DNA of 40,803 nucleotides from CAZVJA01 sp964626885. Its GTDB lineage: Bacteria > Planctomycetota > Planctomycetia > Planctomycetales > Planctomycetaceae. Below are positions 25,381-32,356 of this stretch, piece after piece. The translations under genes were made by a program, and so were the position numbers. The notes below the pieces were generated by a model. The model made no database searches. It was given only the letters and a program-made list of their open reading frames with translations, and was not told the DNA's origin. The DNA lies in assembly GCA_964626885.1 (NCBI GenBank), contig CAZVJA010000023.1, forward strand, positions 1 through 40,803, written 5' to 3'. The number at the start of each line of letters is the position of its first letter. The stretch's first letter is position 1.

Positions 25381-26298
25381 TTACTCTTCGGCCAGCCAAC
25401 GCAGCATGGTGCGCGTGACGAACTCCGGCGCATCCTGCTGAATGAAGTGACCGGCATTCGGAACCGTCACAAGCGTCAGGTCTTTCTCGACCCAGTTCCA
25501 CGTTCCACTGAGTGCGCCCGGAAGAAGAGCCCAGTCTCTCAAGCCGTGAAACATCAGCACACGGCATTTGACTTTCGGGAACTCCTGGTCTCCTTCCTTG
25601 TACGGCTCCCGTGGATAGTTTGCCTTGTAGTAGTTGAGCATTCCTTCCTTCGAGGATCTCCCGAGCGCTTCGATGTATTTCTTTCGCGCGTCTGGGTCGC
25701 GTACCCAGGCGGCCAATTGCTCCGGCTTGAGCAATGCAGCAGCGTCCGGCTTCTGGAACTCGCGGGCATACTGGCTGGCGAGTTGTTGATCGTTGTTGTT
25801 CGCCAGTTCGCGCATTAATCCTTTGGGGTGCGGCAGGTTGAGGATCACAAGTCGCTCGGTCTGCTCGGGATGCGTCATTGCAAACGTCCACGCGACGAGT
25901 CCACCCCAATCATGTCCGACAATCGTCGCTTTCTCTCGCTTGAAGTGCGTGAGCACCGCCGCGACATCAGCCACCAGTTTTTCAGTCTTGTAGTTTTCGA
26001 CCCCTTCCGGTTTGTCGCTCAGGTTATAGCCGCGCTGATCGATCGCAACGACCTGAAAATGCTTTGCCAGCTCCGGCATCTGCGCCCGCCAGGTGTACCA
26101 GTAGTCGGGAAAGCCGTGGATGAGCACCACCAGCGGCCCCTGGCCCAGTGTGACGTAATGGATCTTCACATCGCCTGATTGTGCGTAGCCATCTTCACCC
26201 ATTTCGGCACCTCTTGCCCAACTGGGAATCATCCCGATGAGCAGCGCACCAATGATGCCTCGCCATGTTCCTGCCGCCGCTTGGTGCAATTCGCTCAT
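25381..26298 (-). CDS. Alpha/beta hydrolase, epoxide hydrolase/haloalkane dehalogenase-like, exported
   Basis: A 305-residue alpha/beta hydrolase. The oxyanion motif HGFPD (61-65) and the nucleophile elbow VGHDWGG with Asp130 point to the epoxide hydrolase group, in which an aspartate replaces serine. The catalytic His lies in NAGHFIQQDAP, and an acid candidate is in FHGLRDWALL. The cap region holds the tyrosines expected to polarise an epoxide (LNYYKANYP). The ATG at 26298 follows GGAA and gives a leader (RGIIGALLIGMIPSWARGAE) that looks like a signal peptide, so the enzyme is probably periplasmic. It is the last gene of a three-gene minus-strand cluster, 52 bases after the isomerase stop. 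Substrate unknown. Confidence 0.87.
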   Translation of the reverse strand: MSELHQAAAGTWRGIIGALLIGMIPSWARGAEMGEDGYAQSGDVKIHYVTLGQGPLVVLIHGFPDYWYTWRAQMPELAKHFQVVAIDQRGYNLSDKPEGVENYKTEKLVADVAAVLTHFKREKATIVGHDWGGLVAWTFAMTHPEQTERLVILNLPHPKGLMRELANNNDQQLASQYAREFQKPDAAALLKPEQLAAWVRDPDARKKYIEALGRSSKEGMLNYYKANYPREPYKEGDQEFPKVKCRVLMFHGLRDWALLPGALSGTWNWVEKDLTLVTVPNAGHFIQQDAPEFVTRTMLRWLAEE

Positions 26299-26350
26299 AT
26301 TTTCGATTCCAATGATGTCTGTACGCGGTTCGAAATTGATCCGACTGAGT

Positions 26351-27196
26351 TCAACTCTTCTCAAAAATGACCTTCGCTTCCCGCGCCGCGGCCGTCATTG
26401 CTTTGAATCCGTCGTCGCAGGCTTCCTCGAACTTCATGTCGGTGAAACATTCCACTGCCGCCGCTCCCGTGAAGCCGATCTTCGCGAGTGCCTCGAACAC
26501 CGGCGCGTATTTCATCTCTCCCCGGCCGGGAATCAGGTGCGTCCACTTTTCATCTTTACCCTGGTGGTCCTTCAAGTGCGCGTGCACGATTCGCTTCGGG
26601 AAGCGCGACGCGAATTTCGCCGGTTCAATCCCCATCAACACGAGATAGCACGGGTCGAAGTTGACCCCGAAGTTCGCGTGTCCCACGTCGTCGAACAGCC
26701 GAGCGAGCGAATCGGGCGTATCGACAATCCAGGTCGGCCAGATGCCGTCGGTCGCAATCGACACATGCCGCGCGGCCCCGTAGTCAGCCGCCTCGCGAAT
26801 GTAGTTCGCGGTTCGATTCCAGAATTCCTTCCGTGCGGCTTCCGTCTCGGCTTGCTTGGGGAATCCTCCCATATGAAACGTCACGACCGGCGAACCGAGA
26901 TTGACCGCGAGATCAATGCTCCCCTTCAAATCGAGCGGTGTGCCCTTTTCACTGATCAGCGAGTCGGTCAACTGGGCATGCGTGATAACTGCCTCAATCC
27001 GCAAACCAAGTTTCTTCGCCGTCTCGCGCGTCAGCTTGCGGAGTACCGCGTCAAACGATTTCGGGTCGTCCGAATTGCCGAACGTCCCGGAAACATCAAT
27101 TCCTCCATAGCCAATCTTGGCGATTCGCTCCAGACAGTCGACCGTCGGCAACTTCAACCTGTCGGTGTAGCTGTAGGTGTAAAACGAAAGCCGCAT
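26351..27196 (-). CDS. Sugar phosphate isomerase/epimerase-like TIM-barrel protein
   Basis: A 281-residue protein of the xylose-isomerase-like TIM-barrel superfamily. The opening MRLSFYTYSYTDRLKLPTVD and IAKIGYGGIDVSG match the first strand and helix. A central strand ends in VVTFHMGGFP, then comes FGVNFDPCYLVLMG, then VHAHLKDHQG, typical of metal-ligand strands. The end reads GAAAVECFTDM with the C-terminal Glu ligand. The position of the His and Glu ligands fits an isomerase or epimerase of the IolE/hydroxypyruvate isomerase group, substrate unknown. AGGAGGA, a near-perfect ribosome binding site, overlaps the stop of the aminotransferase gene, and the ATG at 27196 is two bases past that stop, so the pair is coupled. 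Confidence 0.88.
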   Translation of the reverse strand: MRLSFYTYSYTDRLKLPTVDCLERIAKIGYGGIDVSGTFGNSDDPKSFDAVLRKLTRETAKKLGLRIEAVITHAQLTDSLISEKGTPLDLKGSIDLAVNLGSPVVTFHMGGFPKQAETEAARKEFWNRTANYIREAADYGAARHVSIATDGIWPTWIVDTPDSLARLFDDVGHANFGVNFDPCYLVLMGIEPAKFASRFPKRIVHAHLKDHQGKDEKWTHLIPGRGEMKYAPVFEALAKIGFTGAAAVECFTDMKFEEACDDGFKAMTAAAREAKVIFEKS

Positions 27197-27198
27197 GC

Positions 27199-28158
27199 TT
27201 ATCCTCCTGTTGATTCGCGGCGTTCCCACTCCGGCAACAGTTCCGCGAAGCGATACGCTTGAGCTACGAAGTCGAGCCCGACCACGTCCTTCCACCCTTC
27301 CTTCAACCGCTCAAAAATCGGACCCGGTCGGCCGGTCCCTACCGGCTTCCCCTCGAAAGTTGCGGCATGGACCAGGCAGAATGACGTGGCCGTACAAAAC
27401 ATCTCGTCGGCCAATGCCGCATCCTTCTTCTTTAGATCAACCTCACGTGCCTGAATGCCGAGTTCCTCCGCAAGCTGCAAGGTAATCCGCCGACTTACCC
27501 CCGAGAGGATGTTCCGGTCAGTCGGCGTCATCAAGACTCCTTTCCTGACAAGAAAGACATTCCAAGCCGGCCCTTCGGTCAGAGCACCCTCAGGGTCGAC
27601 CAACAACGGCCAGCTTCCAGGGCGGATCTGGTTCGCCTGCAACTGGGCAATCTGCGAATGCGCGCGGCTGCGGGTCTTTGCATGCGGATTGATCAGATCG
27701 GCGGGAATGTGCTTCTGCGCGGGGATGACTACGTGGACTCCGTTCTCGTAGTTCGAGGCGAAGTTTCCCAGCGGTACAACCAGCGGCCAACAATTGACAA
27801 TCACCGTCGGCCGCGTGGCTCCTCCAAACGCTGCACGAAACCCCGGCAGTGGGCCGCGCGATACATGGTGCACGATCTGCCATTCCATTTCCGCCGACTC
27901 GGTCTTCGCATTTTTAGCCAGGGTGTCGACCGTGATCTGTTCCAGATCATCAATCGACAATCCGCACTCAATTTCGAGGACCGACAGCGAACCGAAAAGC
28001 CGTTCGAGATGCTCGCGCAGGTGAAAGGGCTTCCCGCCAAAGGTGCGGGTCGATTCGTAGACCATATCGCCGAACTGCAGCGCCGAGTCGAAGATCGACA
28101 CCCGCGCTTCACGCTCGGGAACAAACTCCCCATTGAAATACACCACCCGCCCGGGCAT
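27199..28158 (-). CDS. Class IV aminotransferase (IlvE/DAAT/PabC family)
   Basis: A 319-residue PLP-dependent fold-type IV enzyme. It begins VVYFNGEFVPEREARVSIFD, contains FGDMVYESTRTFGGKPFHL, and has Lys161 in NPHAKTRSRAHSQIAQ as the Schiff-base lysine. The PLP-binding segment ALTEGPAWNVFLVRKG carries Glu195, as usual. It could transfer amino groups to branched-chain keto acids or D-amino acids, or be a PabC-like lyase; the sequence does not separate these. The strong GGAGGGGAGAG site precedes the ATG at 28158. The gene opens the minus-strand cluster that continues with the isomerase and hydrolase and is divergent from the dioxygenase gene at 28267. Confidence 0.9.
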   Translation of the reverse strand: MPGRVVYFNGEFVPEREARVSIFDSALQFGDMVYESTRTFGGKPFHLREHLERLFGSLSVLEIECGLSIDDLEQITVDTLAKNAKTESAEMEWQIVHHVSRGPLPGFRAAFGGATRPTVIVNCWPLVVPLGNFASNYENGVHVVIPAQKHIPADLINPHAKTRSRAHSQIAQLQANQIRPGSWPLLVDPEGALTEGPAWNVFLVRKGVLMTPTDRNILSGVSRRITLQLAEELGIQAREVDLKKKDAALADEMFCTATSFCLVHAATFEGKPVGTGRPGPIFERLKEGWKDVVGLDFVAQAYRFAELLPEWERRESTGG

Positions 28159-28266
28159 CCTCTCTCTCCCCTCCGCAAGTCCGCCAGTGTATCATAGTGA
28201 ACGAGTGAGCGGTTGCGAGAGTGACAACAAACGAATATCCAAGCATCCGAACGACCGGAGGTTCCC

Positions 28267-29034
28267 GTGAGCGCCACGTTCTTCTCCCCCCAGACAAAGG
28301 AATCTTTCGACCGCGACGGGTTCGCCCATCTGCCGGGATTTCTCAGTCCCTCCGAACTGACGGACCTTCGCGCGCACCTCGACGGCTACGTCCGGGACGT
28401 CGTTCCCGAGATTCCCTCGGCCGACAAATTCTACGAAGACAAGGCGAGCACCGGGACGCTCAAGCAGCTAGTGCGAATGAACGAACATGATGACTATTTC
28501 CAGAACCTGCTCACATCGAGCAAGTTCGCGGAGATGGCCCGTCTGCTGCTCGGGGGGGAGGTCATCCCCAAAGGGGTTGAATACTTCAACAAGCCGCCGA
28601 AGATCGGCCGCCCCACGCCGCCGCACCAGGACGGCTACTACTTTATGATCACCCCGAACGAAGCGGTCACCTTCTGGGTCGCGCTGGAAGAGGTCGATGC
28701 CGAGAACGGCTGCCTGCGATACGTCCGCGGCTCACACCAGCGCGGCGTGCGTTCGCACCGGCGGACCGATACGCTTGGTTTTTCCCAAGGGATTTCCGAC
28801 TACGGCACATCCGACGACACCACCAATGAGTTGGCGTTCAATGCTCATCCCGGCGATGTGCTCGTCCACCACTCGCTGACAATCCACCGCGCCGACGGCA
28901 ACAAGAGCGCCTCACGCACACGACAGGCAATCGGCTTGGTGTATTACTCCGCCGCCGCCCGGGAAGACAAGGCGGCCCAAAAAGCCTACCAGGAGCAGCT
29001 CCACCAGGAGCTTGCCGCGGCGGGGAAAATCTGA
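28267..29034 (+). CDS. Phytanoyl-CoA dioxygenase (PhyH) family oxygenase
   Basis: A 255-residue Fe(II)/2-oxoglutarate oxygenase. The metal triad is His120-x-Asp122 in TPPHQDGYYF and a distal His, most likely His207 in LTIHRADGNKS. Arginine in SASRTRQAIG would bind the 2-oxoglutarate carboxylate. The framing elements DGFAHLPGFLSPSELTDLR and GCLRYVRGSHQRG are typical of PhyH. The GTG at 28267 follows GGAGG at six bases. The family hydroxylates very different small molecules, so the substrate cannot be given. It is divergent from the aminotransferase cluster and might share regulation with it. Confidence 0.9.
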   Translation: MSATFFSPQTKESFDRDGFAHLPGFLSPSELTDLRAHLDGYVRDVVPEIPSADKFYEDKASTGTLKQLVRMNEHDDYFQNLLTSSKFAEMARLLLGGEVIPKGVEYFNKPPKIGRPTPPHQDGYYFMITPNEAVTFWVALEEVDAENGCLRYVRGSHQRGVRSHRRTDTLGFSQGISDYGTSDDTTNELAFNAHPGDVLVHHSLTIHRADGNKSASRTRQAIGLVYYSAAAREDKAAQKAYQEQLHQELAAAGKI

Positions 29035-29186
29035 TCAGTGGCAGTGAATAGAAGCGGAAATCGCGGACTCCCCTTCGGGTAGACAGCAGTCACTGGCGTG
29101 ATTCGTAAGCTCGCAACTAAGAAAATGCGACTTCGATCGTTGTCATGATTAGGAGCGCTTCATTCACCACAAACAGGAGATAATTT

Positions 29187-29669
29187 ATGCTGCGCCTCAC
29201 CCATGTCGCGATTCCGTTGCTGATTGCGATTCATGCGATCTCTTCCATGTCATACGCAGAGCAACCGGTCACGCTGCTGGGGCGACTTGCCGAATGGCAA
29301 TATCCCGGATCAAAGTTCAACGGCGCAACTGTGAGCGACGCGGCGACGCTGAACAACCGGGGCGAGCGAACAGTCCCTTCCACTCAATGTAAGGCCGTCT
29401 TAACGACCAATGATCCGGTTGAGAAGGTTGTGGAATACTACAAGACCAAACTGGCAAAGAGCGCTCCCTCTGACAAAGCAAAGCAGACCGACGGATCTAC
29501 GGCCAAATCCGCGCGGTCCGTCACATACCATGAGGACTCCGAGAGCCGTCCGTTGACCTTACACATTATTCACGTCAACGCCGATCAAATATCGACGGTA
29601 CTCGTGATCAGCCGTGCGAAGGGTGAACCCGAGACTCACATTGCATGGACGCAATATGTCAAGTTATGA
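29187..29669 (+). CDS. Small secreted protein of unknown function
   Basis: A 160-residue protein with a signal peptide (LTHVAIPLLIAIHAISSMSYA-, cut before EQP). AGGAGA lies just upstream of the ATG, so the start is firm. The mature part is polar, with a single compact region (NDPVEKVVEYYKTKLAKS) resembling a helix and later strands (LTLHIIHVNADQISTVLVIS). I know no family. The fold resembles the small periplasmic proteins in which a helix packs on a sheet, but that is only an impression. It stands alone, convergent with the LuxR regulator gene. Confidence 0.8.
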   Translation: MLRLTHVAIPLLIAIHAISSMSYAEQPVTLLGRLAEWQYPGSKFNGATVSDAATLNNRGERTVPSTQCKAVLTTNDPVEKVVEYYKTKLAKSAPSDKAKQTDGSTAKSARSVTYHEDSESRPLTLHIIHVNADQISTVLVISRAKGEPETHIAWTQYVKL

Positions 29670-29741
29670 AGATAGTTCGGTTGATCAAATCGGATGTCGG
29701 ATTCTCGTGTGGGCTAGCAGTAGATCAAGCCTTTGGAAGCA

Positions 29742-30404
29742 TCAAGGGAGTACCAATCCTTCTCGGATTGCGAACTTCGTCAGCACGACTCTGTCGTGAA
29801 GCTGCAGCCGTGTCATGATCCTATACTTGTGACTGTCGACCGATTTCTCGGAGAGATGCATCACCCGGGCAATTTCCTTCACGCTCCGCCCATTGGCCAG
29901 GTGGCGTAAGATCTCCAATTGGCGAGCTGTCATGTTTTCGACGGCCGTCTTGTCAGCGACTCGATATCTTCTCTTCAAGTGGTCGTAGACAAGACGCGCG
30001 CGCAACGATTGCGAGACGTAGAACTCATCGTTGGCCGCCCGTTTCAGGGCGTCGATAAACACTTCCGGCTGCTCTCGTTTGTCGACACACCCGCGAACCC
30101 CCTGGCAACAGAGTGCCTGATCGAGCAGTGCGCTGGAAATGGATCCCACGGTCAGCAACACGCCGGTTTCTGGCTGGGTCCGCCCTAGATGCTCAGCCAC
30201 CTCAAAACAGCCGCGGCCACGGCCATGAACATCGAGAGTCAGCAAAGTTGGTTTGAGCTCCCCGGCCATCGCCAATCCTTCTTCATCGTCAGTAGCGATA
30301 CCGACGACGCGCATGCCCTCTTCTTGATGAATTCGAAATGCCAGAGCGCTTGTCAGCAATCGATGCTCATCGACCATCACAATCCTGACGAGGTTTTGTC
30401 GCAT
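29742..30404 (-). CDS. NarL/LuxR-family response regulator
   Basis: A 220-residue receiver plus LuxR-type helix-turn-helix. The receiver has Asp58 (LLTLDVHGRGRG) as phosphoacceptor, Thr85 and Lys109 (RGCVDKREQ). The acidic patch is reduced to VMVDEH, still DE, and the loop after Asp58 is Gly/Arg-rich rather than the usual MPxxxG. Signalling may therefore differ from the norm. The HTH region (MTARQLEILRHLANGRSVKE, EKSVDSHKYRIM) is complete. GGAGG precedes the ATG at 30404. No histidine kinase is close. It is divergent from another LuxR-type gene at 30786. Confidence 0.9.
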   Translation of the reverse strand: MRQNLVRIVMVDEHRLLTSALAFRIHQEEGMRVVGIATDDEEGLAMAGELKPTLLTLDVHGRGRGCFEVAEHLGRTQPETGVLLTVGSISSALLDQALCCQGVRGCVDKREQPEVFIDALKRAANDEFYVSQSLRARLVYDHLKRRYRVADKTAVENMTARQLEILRHLANGRSVKEIARVMHLSEKSVDSHKYRIMTRLQLHDRVVLTKFAIREGLVLP

Positions 30405-30785
30405 GCATAATCCTCCGAACGCTCACTGGGAGCGCTCCAGCCCTGAGGAAAGAACCCGTATCCAGAGAGGGGTTGAGATATCAGCAAGATCGATGACACA
30501 GGAGGGATTTCACTGTCGTGAAAATGAGGTGTTTCCCTCCATGAAAGACAATCGACACTTTTTACTGTGGAAAATGCGAATAAGGATGGACATCTCTTTC
30601 GCGATGTGTATAAATATTACCGATCAATGCATGCGGATTTGATAGCAACTAGCAATGGAGCTATGAGCAACTCATGCATGAACGAGTCGTCGTCCGCGTA
30701 AAAGAGAAATGCCAAGGGGCGGTATAGAACCACTTCGTGTGTTTTGCCGCTATCACATTCTCAGCAAATCTAGTGAAGAGTTGTC
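30405..30785. promoter_or_regulatory. Intergenic region between two divergent LuxR-type genes
   Basis: 381 bases with no supportable gene, more AT-rich than its neighbours. It contains a 10-bp perfect palindrome TCATGCATGA (30673-30682) and a further ATGCAT at 30628, about 46 bases apart, which could be operators for one of the flanking regulators. TATAAAT at about 30610 is a possible -10 element. None of this is proven. Confidence 0.35.
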
Positions 30786-31322
30786 ATGCCCGGCGTGACA
30801 TCTGACGAGACTTTTGTTGCACTTTGTGACTGGCAAGGACGCCTCGCCTGGAGCAGCGCCCTAGTTAGCGAGTTGAGAATCGGCGAGCCGCTCTGGGGTT
30901 CCCTGACTGGAACATCCAAAGCCGCCGTGCAGAACGCGGTTTCACGCGTTGTCACCCTGCGAGAGTCGCAAGTCATCGAGATGGAGCTTGATCCTGCTCG
31001 ATACTACCGCGCCTGGTTTTGGCCACTCAATTCACCGAGCGTCGCCGTCTGTATCTTGGCAGCAAAAGTCGCCAATCAATTGACGTGCCTGACAGAGCGG
31101 GAACAGCAATGCCTGAATTACCTGTCGCAGGGATACACCATTCAGGAGATCGCGTCTCGTTTGGATGTCAGCCACAACACCCTGCATACGCACCTGCGGC
31201 GATGTCGGCAGAAACTTGGCATCAAGGATCTCAAAGCATTGCTTATCTTTGCGGCAAGGAACTGCCCTGCGGCCGACGTTTCCATTGCCGTCGAGCAGCC
31301 TCCGTGTTCCAAACTGATATGA
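30786..31322 (+). CDS. LuxR-type transcription factor without receiver domain
   Basis: A 178-residue protein. The C-terminal DNA-binding domain is clear: LTEREQQCLNYLSQGYTIQE, then EIASRLDVSHNTLHTHLRR and KLGIKDLKALLIF. The N-terminal ~95 residues lack the receiver Asp/Lys set and resemble a small PAS-like sensory fold (FVALCDWQGRLAWSS, ARYYRAWFWPL), by eye. It may sense a small molecule or interact with a partner. The ribosome binding site is weak (AAGAG). It lies opposite the response regulator at 29742-30404. Confidence 0.82.
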   Translation: MPGVTSDETFVALCDWQGRLAWSSALVSELRIGEPLWGSLTGTSKAAVQNAVSRVVTLRESQVIEMELDPARYYRAWFWPLNSPSVAVCILAAKVANQLTCLTEREQQCLNYLSQGYTIQEIASRLDVSHNTLHTHLRRCRQKLGIKDLKALLIFAARNCPAADVSIAVEQPPCSKLI

Positions 31323-31517
31323 GTGCTGCGACGAAGAACCATGGAACCTGAATGGTGGTTCACCACGCGCTATGCGACATCGTTATATAGAGCTACTGGT
31401 GCAAAAGTGCTTGAGGTTTTTGCCATAACCATTCAATAGAACACCACTTGCTGACTGTATTGCTCACGGCAGATTACTGACGCGGCCGGAGGGGAAGCAC
31501 TCGCCGCTCTGCCGGAA
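31323..31517. other. 195-base gap between convergent genes
   Basis: Holds nothing that I can name. Only a small stem GTGGT/ACCAC was seen, too weak for a terminator. Confidence 0.3.
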
Positions 31518-32099
31518 TCATGGCAGCAAGAGGAACTCCGGCGGGACATGCGCGGTGAGCCAGACTCCGTTTTGCGACAGATAGAACTGTCGCCCCTGTT
31601 CGTGCATTTGCAGTGACTGCACGATCAATACGACAGGCTCCCCGCGTCGCTTACCGACGATCTCAGCCGTTCGGCGGTCGGACGACAAATGCACATGCTG
31701 CCGCGCACCGGGAATCAACCCCTGCCGGAGAATCGATTGCAGGAACCGTTCGACGGTCCCGTGGAACAAAACCTGCGGCGGTTCGACCGCGTTCAAACCA
31801 AGATCCACGTCAATCGAATGCCCTTGATTGGCGCGAATCCGCGTGCCGTCGTCACTCAAGGCAAACCGCTGCTTGTCGTTTTCATGCACGATCCGCAGCA
31901 GCAAATCAAAATCCATCCGCCTGCCGTGTGCGCTCGCTTTTTCCAGCAACGCGCTGACGTCCGCCCATCCTTCGGAATCCAGCTGCAACCCTATCGTCTC
32001 CGGCTGATGCCGGAGAATCAGGCTCAAGAACTTGCTGGCGGAAATCAGCGACCGTTCCATCAGTATCCGTTGTCTTTCTTTACCCGGTACCGCAGACAT
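31518..32099 (-). CDS. kptA: RNA 2'-phosphotransferase (KptA/Tpt1 family)
   Basis: A 193-residue KptA/Tpt1-type enzyme. The signature SKFLSLILRHQPETIGLQLD includes the catalytic Arg30-His31. KQRFALSDDGTRIRANQGHS contains the second Arg and the substrate-binding segment. FHGTVERFLQSIL, ARQHVHLSSDR and NGVWLTAHVPPEFL complete the ADP-ribosyltransferase fold. Family members remove an internal 2'-phosphate from RNA using NAD+. Bacteria lack the tRNA splicing that makes this substrate in eukaryotes, so the natural role may be RNA repair or ADP-ribosylation. Start: ATG at 32099 or at 32060 (180 residues); both are consistent with the 184-residue E. coli enzyme. An open extension farther upstream is hydrophilic and not believed. 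Divergent from the zinc-ribbon gene. Confidence 0.9.
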   Translation of the reverse strand: MSAVPGKERQRILMERSLISASKFLSLILRHQPETIGLQLDSEGWADVSALLEKASAHGRRMDFDLLLRIVHENDKQRFALSDDGTRIRANQGHSIDVDLGLNAVEPPQVLFHGTVERFLQSILRQGLIPGARQHVHLSSDRRTAEIVGKRRGEPVVLIVQSLQMHEQGRQFYLSQNGVWLTAHVPPEFLLLP

Positions 32100-32356
32100 T
32101 TTAATCGATCCGGACGGCAGCCGTTTTTCCGACCGCATCCGTAATCCAATATCCGTAACCGATGGAATATTCTCCACCAACCGATTTTTCGAGCTTTTTT
32201 CCCGGCTGAGGCGTAAACTCGGCAAAATCCCGGTTATATCCTGTCGATCCTTACGCCCTGAAGTCCGGGGTGCGCCGGCTGCACGGTTGCAGCTCTCGCC
32301 CCCCCACAATTTCGCCGATCGTTGTGACACCGGACCATTCTCCGTGGGGCCTGACC

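Noticed and set aside
32100..32330. Upstream extension of KptA by 77 residues
   Set aside because: The added sequence is basic and unlike the family; the E. coli enzyme has 184 residues, matching the internal starts.
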